From an uncultured Roseovarius sp. (GTDB lineage Bacteria > Pseudomonadota > Alphaproteobacteria > Rhodobacterales > Rhodobacteraceae), in assembly GCA_913055965.1 (NCBI GenBank), contig CAJXKX010000002.1, forward strand, positions 1 to 23,151: DNA of 23,151 nucleotides, in the 5' to 3' direction. Below are positions 13,671 to 20,849 of the stretch, piece after piece. The position numbers and the translations under genes are program-made. The notes under the pieces were generated by a model that ran no database searches, had not been told where the DNA came from, and saw nothing but the letters and a program-made list of their open reading frames with translations. The stretch's first letter is position 1. Each line of letters opens with the position of its first letter.

Positions 13671-14666
13671 TCAGGAGCCGCCGGCCGCCTGCTGGAGCGG
13701 GCCGATATTGACGTTCTCCTCGTAGGTCTCGAGCGCGGCGTCGATGCTGCCCGCCTCGACGAAGACGTCGGCCACGCCCTTCATGAATTCCTGCGCGCCG
13801 CCGCCGAGCCATTTGGCGGTAAGCTGCTCGTCCACGGGCGGGAAGACGAAGGTGTCGATGGTCGCCGCCGTCGCGTCGATGTCCATGCCGCTGTCCTTGG
13901 CGATCACCGGCAGCATTTCATCGCGATTGGCCGGATCGGCCCACATCGCGTTGGCCTCGGCGGTGACGGCGAGGAACTTGGCCACCACGTCGGAATTCTC
14001 GACCACGAAATCCGCGGGGCCCGAGGTCACGTCGAAGACGAGGATGCCCAGCTCTTCCTTTTCCGCCCCGGTCAGCAGCACGTTGCCGTGCTCCTTGGCG
14101 CGGCGCAGCGAGCCGCCCCAGCCGCAGAACATGTCGACCGCGCCCTGCGCGATGGCGGCCGCACCCTCGGGCGGGGCCATGTTGACCACGTCGATGGTCG
14201 CGATATCGACGCCGAAATGGTTCATCTGCTTGAGGAAACCGTAATGCGCGGCGGTGCCGAGCGGCACGGCGGCCTTCTTGCCCTCGAGTTCCTTGGCGTT
14301 GGTCTTGTCGATCTCGAGCGCCTCGGCCACGACGCAATTGTCGTTGTCGGAATAGCTGACCGCCACGTCGACGATCTGCAGGTCCTGACCCGCGCTGGTG
14401 GCCACGACGAAGGGCGGCACGCCCTGGCTCACCGACAGGTGGATGTCGCCGCTGGCCATCGCCGCGCTCATGGCGGTGCCGGTATCGAAGGCGCGCCAGT
14501 TGACCTTCATGCCGAGCGCTTCCTCGTACATGCCGGTTTCCTTGGCATACTGGAACGGCATCGGCCATTCGAGGAAATACGCCACGTTGAGTTCCTGTGC
14601 CCCGGCCGCGCCGCCAAGCAGCGCAGCGCCGGTCACGGCGGAGAGGAATTTCGCCTTGATTGTCAT
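13671..14666 (-). CDS. tauA: Taurine-binding periplasmic protein TauA
   Basis: The 331-residue product starts with a Sec signal peptide (MTIKAKFLSAVTGAALLGGAAGA) with predicted cleavage after Ala23. A SsuA/TauA-type binding-protein fold follows: ELNVAYFLEWPMPFQYAKETGMYEEALGMKVNWRAFDTGTAMSAAMASGDIHLSVSQGVPPFV. It would capture substrate in the periplasm and deliver it to TauBC. GGGAGA about 11 bases before the ATG is the likely ribosome binding site. It is the first gene of a leftward tauABC operon and is divergent from taurine-pyruvate aminotransferase, which makes taurine the best substrate guess. Other organosulfonates or small amines cannot be excluded from the sequence. Confidence 0.88.
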   Translation of the reverse strand: MTIKAKFLSAVTGAALLGGAAGAQELNVAYFLEWPMPFQYAKETGMYEEALGMKVNWRAFDTGTAMSAAMASGDIHLSVSQGVPPFVVATSAGQDLQIVDVAVSYSDNDNCVVAEALEIDKTNAKELEGKKAAVPLGTAAHYGFLKQMNHFGVDIATIDVVNMAPPEGAAAIAQGAVDMFCGWGGSLRRAKEHGNVLLTGAEKEELGILVFDVTSGPADFVVENSDVVAKFLAVTAEANAMWADPANRDEMLPVIAKDSGMDIDATAATIDTFVFPPVDEQLTAKWLGGGAQEFMKGVADVFVEAGSIDAALETYEENVNIGPLQQAAGGS

Positions 14667-15106
14667 GTCTCTACTATCTCCCGTTGGTCATGTTGTGCGG
14701 GGCTTGTCCCCGCTTTTCGGCCGGAATGTGGTCGCGGTCTGCGCCGCGTGTCGAGAAGGCGTCGATCACGGTCGACGTCATCGCCGCGTCCGAAGTCAAC
14801 CCGATCACCGCTCGCCGATCAACGCCTTAATCATGAGCCTACGGGGATTTCAGCAAGTTGGAAAAGAGATTTTCGAATAGGCGGACGCGGCGGCGCGCGG
14901 AGCGGGGTCGGGGATTTTTCTGGGGATTTTCAGCCTTCTGGTTTGACGGATTGTCCGTGTCGCCGCTGTCTGGCAATATAGAATGCGTGATTTTGGCCCT
15001 ATCCGATTGCCTCCGATTGAGGCGAGATCAGGCCTCGGGTGCAACCGCTCTCTCCCGGCCATGCACAGGGCATCTGGCCGGGTTCATCTGTTGAAGGAGT
15101 GACGAC
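14667..15106. promoter_or_regulatory. 440-bp divergent tauA/tpa control region with repeated GGGGATTT and CCGATTG boxes
   Basis: No gene is visible here. The box GGGGATTT occurs three times in one orientation: 14843-14850 (followed by CAG), 14910-14917 and 14922-14929 (the third copy followed by TCAG). The last two are 12 bp apart. A second short direct repeat, CCGATTG at 15003-15009 and 15013-15019, has a 10-bp period. A TATAGA at 14977-14982 could be the -10 of the tpa promoter, but no good -35 is spaced correctly. TTGACG at 14943-14948 lies too far upstream for it. The published CTGGAC-type TauR repeats were not seen. The boxes are candidate regulator sites by geometry only. Confidence 0.45.
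15054..15082 (+). promoter_or_regulatory. tpa 5'-leader hairpin
   Basis: CCCGGCCA at 15054-15061 pairs perfectly with TGGCCGGG at 15075-15082. The loop can add an inner TGC/GCA pair. The stem ends about ten bases before the strong GAAGGAG ribosome binding site of tpa (15093-15099). It could stabilise the message or affect translation. No known riboswitch class is recognised. Confidence 0.4.
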
Positions 15107-16504
15107 ATGGATGGAAAGCTTCGCGACAATGACATCAGCCACGTGGTCGAGGCCGACCGGGCCCATGTCTGGCACCACCTGATCCAGCACGCGCCCTGGA
15201 CCGGCCCCGACCCCAAGGCCGATCCGCGCATCATCGTGGAAGGGCGCGGCATGCGCGTGTGGGACCAGAAGGGCCGCGAACATATCGACGGCGTTTCTGG
15301 CGGGGTCTGGACCGTCAACGTGGGCTACGGGCGCGAGCGCATCGCCAACGCGGTGCGCGACCAGCTCATTCAACTGCCCTATTTCGCAGGCTCCGCAGGC
15401 TCGATCCCCGGTGCGCTCTTTTCCGAGAAGCTGATCGAGAAAATGCCGGGGATGAGCCGGGTCTATTACACCAACTCCGGCTCCGAGGCGAACGAGAAGG
15501 CCTTCAAGATGGTCCGCCAGATCGCGCACAAGCGCCATGGCGGCAAGAAGCACAAGATCCTCTACCGCGAGCGCGACTATCACGGCACCACCATCGCCTG
15601 CCTCTCGGCGGGCGGGCAGGACGAGCGCAACGCTCAGTATGGCCCCTACACCCCCGGTTTCGTGCGGGTGCCGCATTGCCTCGAATACCGCGCGCAATGG
15701 GATCTGGAGGGCGAGGAATATGGCATCGCCGCCGCCAACGCCATCGAGGAGGTGATCCTGCGCGAAGGCCCCGATACGGTGGGCGCGCTCTGCCTCGAGC
15801 CGGTGACGGCGGGGGGCGGCGTGATCGTGCCGCCCGAGGGCTACTGGCCCCGCGTGCAGGAGATCTGCCGTAAATACGACATCCTCTTGCATATCGACGA
15901 GGTGGTCTGCGGGGTGGGCCGCACCGGCACCTGGTTCGGCTATCAGCATTACGGGGTCGAGCCCGATTTCGTGACCATGGCCAAGGGCGTGGCGAGCGGT
16001 TACGCCGCCATCGCCTGCTGCGTCACCAACGAGAAGGTGTTCGAACTGTTCCGCGACGACGCCACCGACCCGATGAATTATTTCCGCGATATCTCGACCT
16101 TCGGCGGCTGCACGGCGGGGCCTGCGGCAGCGCTCGAGAACATGGCGATCATCGAGGAGGAGGGGCTGCTCGAGAACACCGTGGCGATGGGCGATTACAT
16201 GCTCGACCAGCTGCGTGGCTTGCAGGACAAGCACGCGGTCATCGGCCATGTGCGCGGCAAGGGGCTGTTCCTCGGGGCCGAACTGGTCTCGGACCGCACC
16301 ACCAAGGAACCCGCGCCCGAGAAGATGGTGCAGGCGGTCGTCGCCGACTGCATGGCGGGTGGCGTGGTGATCGGCGCGACCAACCGCTCGCTGCCCGGCT
16401 TCAACAACACCCTGTGCTATTCGCCCGCGCTGATCGCGACCAAGGACGATATCGACCAGATCGTCGCGGCCACCGATGCGGCGCTGACCCGCGTCTTCGG
16501 GTAA
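15107..16504 (+). CDS. tpa: Taurine-pyruvate aminotransferase
   Basis: A complete 465-residue class III aminotransferase. It has the YYTNSGSEANEKAFK phosphate-binding stretch (120-134), Asp264 in LLHIDEVVCGVGRTG and the PLP lysine Lys293 in TMAKGVASGYA. The opening (NDISHVVEADRAHVWHHLIQH) and the NYFRDISTFGGCTAGPAAALENM stretch match taurine-pyruvate aminotransferases that I know from Roseobacter and Rhodobacter. The enzyme moves the amino group of taurine to pyruvate, giving sulfoacetaldehyde and alanine in the cytoplasm. GAAGGAG precedes the ATG with good spacing. It is divergent from tauABC, so uptake and the first catabolic step share a control region. The next enzyme, sulfoacetaldehyde acetyltransferase (Xsc), is not in the window. 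The gene ends just before a hairpin cluster. Confidence 0.92.
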   Translation: MDGKLRDNDISHVVEADRAHVWHHLIQHAPWTGPDPKADPRIIVEGRGMRVWDQKGREHIDGVSGGVWTVNVGYGRERIANAVRDQLIQLPYFAGSAGSIPGALFSEKLIEKMPGMSRVYYTNSGSEANEKAFKMVRQIAHKRHGGKKHKILYRERDYHGTTIACLSAGGQDERNAQYGPYTPGFVRVPHCLEYRAQWDLEGEEYGIAAANAIEEVILREGPDTVGALCLEPVTAGGGVIVPPEGYWPRVQEICRKYDILLHIDEVVCGVGRTGTWFGYQHYGVEPDFVTMAKGVASGYAAIACCVTNEKVFELFRDDATDPMNYFRDISTFGGCTAGPAAALENMAIIEEEGLLENTVAMGDYMLDQLRGLQDKHAVIGHVRGKGLFLGAELVSDRTTKEPAPEKMVQAVVADCMAGGVVIGATNRSLPGFNNTLCYSPALIATKDDIDQIVAATDAALTRVFG

Positions 16505-16509
16505 CACCC

Positions 16510-16543
16510 AGACCGCCCCGAAACACAGGTTTCGGGGCGGTCT
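16510..16543. terminator. tpa: Perfect 15-bp hairpin after tpa
   Basis: AGACCGCCCCGAAAC (16510-16524) and GTTTCGGGGCGGTCT (16529-16543) are perfect inverted repeats with a four-base ACAG loop, six bases past the tpa stop. No T-run follows directly. The strength and the position between convergent genes make a terminator or 3'-end stabiliser the best reading. Confidence 0.8.
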
Positions 16544-16547
16544 CGTG

Positions 16548-16595
16548 CCGGAATTTTCAAAAAATTCCGGACCGGAAACTTTTAAAGTTTCCGGT
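16548..16595. terminator. Two back-to-back AT-rich palindromes, bidirectional terminator
   Basis: CCGGAATTTT (16548-16557) pairs with AAAATTCCGG (16561-16570) around a CAA loop. Immediately next to it, ACCGGAAACTTT (16571-16582) pairs with AAAGTTTCCGGT (16584-16595) around a single T. Both are perfect. Because the inner part of each stem is A/T-rich, they can end transcription of tpa from one side and the ornithine decarboxylase gene from the other. I have seen similar palindrome pairs in Roseobacter intergenic DNA. Confidence 0.75.
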
Positions 16596-16608
16596 GCACT
16601 GCGGCCCT

Positions 16609-17781
16609 TCAGATCACCATAACATCCAGCGGCGGAAACCCGTTGAACCCGACCGAGGAATAGCTCGACGTGTAGGCCCCGCAGGCGCGGATGATGATCC
16701 GGTCGCCCGCGCGCAGGCCAACCGGCAGCGCCACCGGGCGCTTCTCGTAGAGCACGTCGGCGCTGTCGCAGGAGGGGCCTGCGAGGATGCAGGGCCCCGT
16801 CGCCTCGTGATCGCGCTCGGTCAGGAACTGGTAGCGGATCGCCTCGCCCTCGGTCTCGGCCAGCCCGGAAAACCGCCCGATATCGAGATAGACCCAACGG
16901 CACAGATCCTCGTCCGACTTGCGGCTGACCAAAAGCACCTCGGCGGCGATCATGCCCGCCTCGGCCACCATGCCGCGCCCCGGCTCGGCCATCACGCGGG
17001 TGGCACCGGGAAAGCGCGGCTCGACCATCGCCATCACCTGGGCGGCATAGGCCTCGGGGGCCGCAATCTCGTCGCCGTAGAAGGCCGGGAAGCCGCCGCC
17101 GATATTGATGAGCGACAGCGCATGCCCGGCGGCGCGCGCCTCGGCCCAGACACCGCCCACCTGATCGAGCGTCTCGCGCCACATCTCTGCGCGGCGGGTC
17201 TGGCTGCCCACGTGAAACGACAGGCCCACCGGCGCGAGGCCCAGCGATGCGGCATGATCCATCAGCCCCACGGCCCGGTCGGGCGCGCAGCCGAACTTGC
17301 GGCTGAGCGGCCAGTCGGCCCCGGTCGCGCCCACCAGCAGGCGGATATAGACCTGCGCGCCCGGCGCATGCTCGGCGATCTTCTCCAGTTCCATCTCGGA
17401 ATCCGCCGCAAACAGTGTGATCCCGGCCCCATGGGCAAAGGCGATGTCGCTGGCGCGCTTGACGGTGTTACCGAAGGAGATATGCGCCGGCTGCGCGCCA
17501 AGGCTCAGGCACAGCTCGATCTCGCCGCGCGAGGCGGCATCGAAGCGGCTGCCCTCGGCAATCAGCACCTCGATCACCTCGCGGGCGGGGTTTGCCTTGA
17601 CCGCGTAGTGGATATCGGCGCGGCCGAGGCCTGCCTTCAGCGCGCGATAGTTGCGCGCCACGATGTCACGCGACAGCACCAGCGTGGGGCGGTCGAACGT
17701 GGTGCGGCGGATGAAATCGACGAGAGGGGAGGGCGCGAAAACGGGATTGCCGCCCGCGACGGGGGTTACGTAGGCGTTCAT
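16609..17781 (-). CDS. Type III PLP-dependent ornithine/lysine decarboxylase
   Basis: A 390-residue member of the eukaryote-like (fold III) decarboxylases. It has Lys62 in YAVKANP (PLP), His190 in FHVGSQ, GGGFP (228-232), EPGRGMV (266-272), Cys338-Asp339 in GPSCDSADVL and Tyr370 in CGAYTSSYSSVGFNGF. The CDS-x-D and C-terminal motifs point to ornithine (or lysine) rather than diaminopimelate decarboxylase. The reaction yields putrescine or cadaverine for polyamine supply. ATG 17781 is preferred over ATG 17787 because GGAG lies six bases before the former and abuts the latter. It lies downstream of an oxidoreductase remnant on the same strand and ends at the terminator cluster shared with tpa. 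Ornithine versus lysine preference cannot be fixed from the sequence. Confidence 0.9.
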   Translation of the reverse strand: MNAYVTPVAGGNPVFAPSPLVDFIRRTTFDRPTLVLSRDIVARNYRALKAGLGRADIHYAVKANPAREVIEVLIAEGSRFDAASRGEIELCLSLGAQPAHISFGNTVKRASDIAFAHGAGITLFAADSEMELEKIAEHAPGAQVYIRLLVGATGADWPLSRKFGCAPDRAVGLMDHAASLGLAPVGLSFHVGSQTRRAEMWRETLDQVGGVWAEARAAGHALSLINIGGGFPAFYGDEIAAPEAYAAQVMAMVEPRFPGATRVMAEPGRGMVAEAGMIAAEVLLVSRKSDEDLCRWVYLDIGRFSGLAETEGEAIRYQFLTERDHEATGPCILAGPSCDSADVLYEKRPVALPVGLRAGDRIIIRACGAYTSSYSSVGFNGFPPLDVMVI

Positions 17782-17978
17782 GGTCATCTCCGATCAAGAC
17801 CCGGGCCGAAACCCGACCAGTTCCAAAAGGAGACGTTACCGTCGCTACGTAAACACGGGCGGAAGAACCACCGGCCAGAGGCGCGTGCGTTGGCGTCTAT
17901 GAGAGGCGCAATTAGGGCCGCGCGGGCGCTCGCGCAAGAGAATTCTCGGGAGGGTCCAACGAATTCCGGCGGGTGCGA
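17782..17978. other. Spacer upstream of the decarboxylase; no gene seen
   Basis: This 197-bp stretch between the decarboxylase start and the stop of the truncated oxidoreductase shows no reading frame resembling the missing oxidoreductase C-terminus. It contains a TACGTAA site (17844-17850) and a GAGAATTCTC palindrome around 17938-17947, plus a second GAATTC about 20 bp further on. The decarboxylase promoter should lie here, but I cannot name its boxes with confidence. Confidence 0.35.
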
Positions 17979-18659
17979 TCAATCCGCCGCAACCGCAGCG
18001 GACAGCGCGGTGCCGAGCACCGCCCCGCCGGTGAGCGCCGCGCTGTAGGCCCCGGCAGCGACAAGGGCGCGGTCGGCCTCGATCCGCCCCGCCTCGTGCC
18101 GGATCGTCACCCCGCGCCCGTGTTCGTCGAGCGCCCGCACCTCTGCCGCGATCACCTGCGCGCCCGCGCGTTCCGCCGCGCGGGTCTGCGCGGCCACGAG
18201 GCGGCGGGGGCTCAAGAACCCTGCGCGGCGCGGCTCGTGCCAGCCCATCGTGCCGGGCTCGAAGCGGAAATCGGGAAAGCGGGTGGCGAGCCCCGCATCG
18301 TCCAGCCGGTCGCAGTCGGTCCCGTCGCGGGCGGCAACCGCGCCGATCCGCTCCATCGCCTGGCTGCCCTCGGGCCCGGCCATGACCACGCCGCGCTCGG
18401 TGTAGAAGGCGATCCCGCCTTGGGCCTCGATCTCGCCGTAGCGCGCGATCGAGGCGCGGCTCACCGCGCTCCAGAACGGGTCCGGATCGAGGCTGCGGGT
18501 GATCCGGCCCTCGTCGTAATGGCTGGCGAAGACGCCTGGGTGATCCGCGATCCGGACCGGCTCGCCGGGGCCGATCAGCACGACATCGTGCCCGGCCCGC
18601 GCCAGGTGCCGCGCCGCCGCCGCGCCGACGAGCCCGCGCCCGATCACCGCGATACGCAT
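17979..18659 (-). pseudogene. FAD-dependent DAO-family oxidoreductase, C-terminus missing
   Basis: The 226-residue product has the N-terminal FAD-binding Rossmann motif (MRIAVIGRGLVGAAAARHL, Gly7/Gly9/Gly12) and the internal VAAGAYSAAL segment typical of sarcosine-oxidase/D-amino-acid-oxidase-like proteins. It stops right after that segment. Normal family members continue for about 130-160 more residues, including the second FAD-binding strand, and the next 197 bp encode nothing like them. The substrate side is partly present, but the cofactor site is incomplete. I read it as a truncated gene, probably inactive. The ATG at 18659 matches the usual family start; an upstream in-frame start at 18731 would overlap trcR. 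It lies 28 bp downstream of trcR, so it may still be transcribed with it. Confidence 0.65.
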
Positions 18660-18687
18660 GGTCCCGCCGCCGCCCCGGCGCGCGCCG

Positions 18688-19455
18688 TCAGCGGCGGTCG
18701 TCCTCGTCGTCGTCATCCTCGTCCCCGGCATCCGACGGCAGGTTGAACAGGCTGTCGGCGTCGAACGTGTCGCCGCGCTTGTCCTCGTCGTCGTCGCTGT
18801 CGCCCGAGAGGGTAAAGGTCTCGAGCCCCTCGATTGCGGTGGGGATGCGCGGCTCGGTATCGCCGCCGAGGCTCTGCTCGGTGCTCAAGAGCTTGCGGCG
18901 CTCGTCATCGCTCATCGCCGCGCCCTCGGCGGCCTTCTTCTCGGCGGCCTTCTGCACGGCGGCGTCAAGCTCGGTCTGCTTGCACAGGCCAAGCGCCACC
19001 GGGTCGACCGGCTGCATGTTGGCGATGTTCCAATGCGTGCGCTCGCGGATCGAGGTGATCGTCGGCTTGGTGGTGCCCACCAGCCGCGCGATCTGGCTGT
19101 CGGCCAGTTCGGGGTGAAACTTCACCAGCCACAGGATCGCGTTGGGGCGGTCCTGCCGCTTGCTGAGCGGGGTATAGCGCGGCCCGCGGCGCTTTTCCTC
19201 GCCCTGTGCGGCGGCGTTGAACTTGAGCCGCAGCCTGTGCGACGGGTCGCCCTCGGCGCGCGCGATCTCCTCGGCGGTCAGCTGGTTGTTGGCGATGGGG
19301 TCGAACCCCTTGACGCCGGTGGCCACGTCGCCATCGGCGATGCCCTGCACCTCCAGTTCGTGCAGCCCGCAGAAATCGGCGATCTGCTTGAAGCTGATCG
19401 TCGTGTTGTCCACCAGCCAGACGGCGGTGGCCTTGGCCATGATCGGCTTGGACAT
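18688..19455 (-). CDS. trcR: TrcR, DUF1013 cell-cycle transcriptional regulator
   Basis: The 255-residue protein matches the alphaproteobacterial DUF1013/TrcR family. It opens with MAKATAVWLVDNTTISFKQIADFCGLHELEVQGIADGDVA, an HTH-like region, followed by GVKGFDPIANNQLTAEEI. A second block is RYTPLSKRQDRPNAILWLVKFHPELADSQIARLVGTTKPTITSIRERTHWN (about 92-142), again with a helix-turn-helix look. The last 40 residues are very acidic (DSDDDEDKRGD ... DEDDDDEDDRR). Family members are conserved regulators linked to cell-cycle gene expression in Alphaproteobacteria. ATG 19455 is supported by AAGGAG ten bases upstream. The gene is divergent from the RNase T2 gene. Confidence 0.85.
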   Translation of the reverse strand: MSKPIMAKATAVWLVDNTTISFKQIADFCGLHELEVQGIADGDVATGVKGFDPIANNQLTAEEIARAEGDPSHRLRLKFNAAAQGEEKRRGPRYTPLSKRQDRPNAILWLVKFHPELADSQIARLVGTTKPTITSIRERTHWNIANMQPVDPVALGLCKQTELDAAVQKAAEKKAAEGAAMSDDERRKLLSTEQSLGGDTEPRIPTAIEGLETFTLSGDSDDDEDKRGDTFDADSLFNLPSDAGDEDDDDEDDRR

Positions 19456-19504
19456 GATGCCACGTCTCCTTCAGTCACATCTTCTTCGTCGCCCGGCGAG
19501 GGCG

Positions 19505-19523
19505 GTCCCGGCGCGACCGGGAC
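19505..19523. promoter_or_regulatory. Perfect 7-bp inverted repeat in the trcR/RNase T2 gap
   Basis: GTCCCGG (19505-19511) and CCGGGAC (19517-19523) flank a five-base CGCGA loop, about 50 bp upstream of trcR. It could be an operator or a hairpin in the trcR leader. It is just upstream of the RNase T2 promoter. Confidence 0.4.
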
Positions 19524-19532
19524 GAGTTTCCA

Positions 19533-19560
19533 TTGTCGGGGAAATCATGCGCCGTATACT
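19533..19560 (+). promoter_or_regulatory. Sigma-70-type promoter for the RNase T2 gene
   Basis: TTGTCG at 19533-19538 and TATACT at 19555-19560 are separated by 16 bases. The start codon lies about 30 bases downstream with AAGGAAAG as ribosome binding site. This is the clearest promoter-like pair in the window. Confidence 0.6.
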
Positions 19561-19589
19561 CAACCCGGGCCGAAAAGGAAAGACCAAGA

Positions 19590-20219
19590 ATGCGTGACCT
19601 TCTGCGACTGGCGGCGGTTCTGCTCCTCGCCGCGTTCCCGGCTCGGGCGGATCGCGCGGGCGTCTTCGACTATTACGTGCTCGCGCTCAGCTGGCAGCCC
19701 ACCTGGTGCGCGCTCGAGGGGCGGGCACGGGGGGCCGCGCAATGCGACCGGGCGCGGGGCTGGGTGCTGCACGGGCTCTGGCCGCAATACCATCGCGGCT
19801 GGCCCGCCCATTGCCAGAGCCCGCACGCGCCGCCCTCGCGCGCCATGACCGCCGACATGGCCGACATCATGGGCTCGTCCGGGCTCGCCTGGCACCAGTG
19901 GAAGAAGCACGGCACCTGCACGGGGCTGTCGGCGGCCGATTACTTCGCCCTCTCCCGCCGGGCGTGGGAGGCGGTCGCCCGCCCCGCCGTGCTGCGCAGG
20001 CTCGCGGATCCGGTCCGGCTGCCCGCAAGCGTGGTCGAGGCGGCCTTTCTCAAGGCCAACCCGGAATGGGAGCCGGACATGCTCACCATCACCTGCCGCG
20101 CGGGCCGCATAGAGGAGGCGCGGCTGTGCCTGTCCAAATCCCTGCATCCGGTCCCCTGCGGCCGCGACGTGGTGCGCGACTGCACGCTGCGCGACGCGCT
20201 GCTCGATCCGGTGCGCTGA
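19590..20219 (+). CDS. Secreted RNase T2 family protein with Gln at the catalytic Glu position
   Basis: The 209-residue product has a signal peptide (MRDLLRLAAVLLLAAFPARA, likely cleavage after Ala20) and should be periplasmic or secreted. CAS I is WVLHGLWPQ (58-66, catalytic His61). CAS II is WHQWKKHGTC (101-110, catalytic His107, Lys106). Family members cut RNA non-specifically via a 2',3'-cyclic phosphate. In CAS II the acidic residue normally written HEW-x-KHGTC is Gln103 here, which should lower activity or change the mechanism. Several cysteines suggest disulfides. ATG 19590 is chosen because AAGGA lies nine bases upstream and the signal peptide starts there; a non-ATG start 19 codons earlier would spoil it. 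No operon partner is seen; the following gene is convergent. Confidence 0.9.
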   Translation: MRDLLRLAAVLLLAAFPARADRAGVFDYYVLALSWQPTWCALEGRARGAAQCDRARGWVLHGLWPQYHRGWPAHCQSPHAPPSRAMTADMADIMGSSGLAWHQWKKHGTCTGLSAADYFALSRRAWEAVARPAVLRRLADPVRLPASVVEAAFLKANPEWEPDMLTITCRAGRIEEARLCLSKSLHPVPCGRDVVRDCTLRDALLDPVR

Positions 20220-20300
20220 GGCGGCGCGCCCCCTGCCGGTCATGTGGCACGTTGGCGCTTCTTCTTGGCACAAATACCCATGTCCCGCCGTCGCGGCCCG

Positions 20301-20849
20301 CTACACCAGACGCAGGACAAGCACCACCAGCGCAACCGGCACCAGCGCCGCATGGAGCACGTGGTCGAACCAGTTGCTGCTGCCCAGCCGCGCGAGCCAC
20401 AGCGCCTGACCGGCCACCGCCACCAGCGGCAGGAACAGCGAACCCGACACCAGCCCGTAGGCGCAGACCGCCAGCACCATCGCTGCGACCGGGCGCGGCG
20501 CGTATCCCAGCCGGTAGAGATCGACGGGCCAAAGCCCCATGGCCGAGGCGAGAAAGGCGGTATGGGCGGCGAGGAATGCCAGTATCTCGACCGTGGCGAA
20601 CGGCATCACCGGCAGCCCCCAGCCCGCCGCCACGTCGCGCAGCGCCAGCGCGGGCAGCATCGCGCCCACCGGCGACAGGAGCGCCATCGCGCCCGCTACC
20701 GGGAGGCTGTGACGCAGGACGAGCACCAGCACCACCGCGAGGCCGCCGAAGAGGCTCGCATATGCCGGGCCCGTCCATGGCAGGCTCAGCGCGAAGGCCG
20801 CCCAGCCCGGCAGCAGCGCCAGCCCGGCCCATTCCGCCGCGCCCCTCAT
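20301..20849 (-). CDS. Polytopic membrane protein paired with a sialidase-like gene, function unknown
   Basis: The 182-residue protein is almost wholly hydrophobic, with about six membrane segments (for example GLALLPGWAAFALSLPW, YASLFGGLAVVLVLVLRH, TVEILAFLAAHTAFLASAMGLW, MVLAVCAYGLVSGSLFLPLVAVAGQALWLA and HAALVPVALVVLVLRLV). I recognise no catalytic motif. A conserved-looking LGSSNWFDHVLHAA stretch (about 155-168) lies before the last helix. The ATG overlaps the stop of the sialidase-like gene by four bases (20846-20849), so the two proteins are made together and may act as a pair at the inner membrane. It is the last gene of the operon. Confidence 0.7.
   Translation of the reverse strand: MRGAAEWAGLALLPGWAAFALSLPWTGPAYASLFGGLAVVLVLVLRHSLPVAGAMALLSPVGAMLPALALRDVAAGWGLPVMPFATVEILAFLAAHTAFLASAMGLWPVDLYRLGYAPRPVAAMVLAVCAYGLVSGSLFLPLVAVAGQALWLARLGSSNWFDHVLHAALVPVALVVLVLRLV

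Noticed and set aside
14999..17182. 727-codon minus-strand open frame opposite tpa and part of the decarboxylase
   Set aside because: It reads through the triple hairpin and overlaps two well-supported genes, with low-complexity composition.
17938..17966. Two GAATTC sites near the truncated oxidoreductase as possible transposon ends or a cloning scar
   Set aside because: No target duplication, terminal inverted repeat or vector sequence is seen; six-base sites occur by chance.
16414..18048. 544-codon plus-strand open frame across the tpa terminator
   Set aside because: It would run through the tpa 3' end and three hairpins and lies opposite the decarboxylase; no domain is seen.
20220..20300. 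Possible terminator between RNase T2 and the convergent membrane-protein gene
   Set aside because: Only scattered TTGGCRC-like words were found and no convincing stem-loop.
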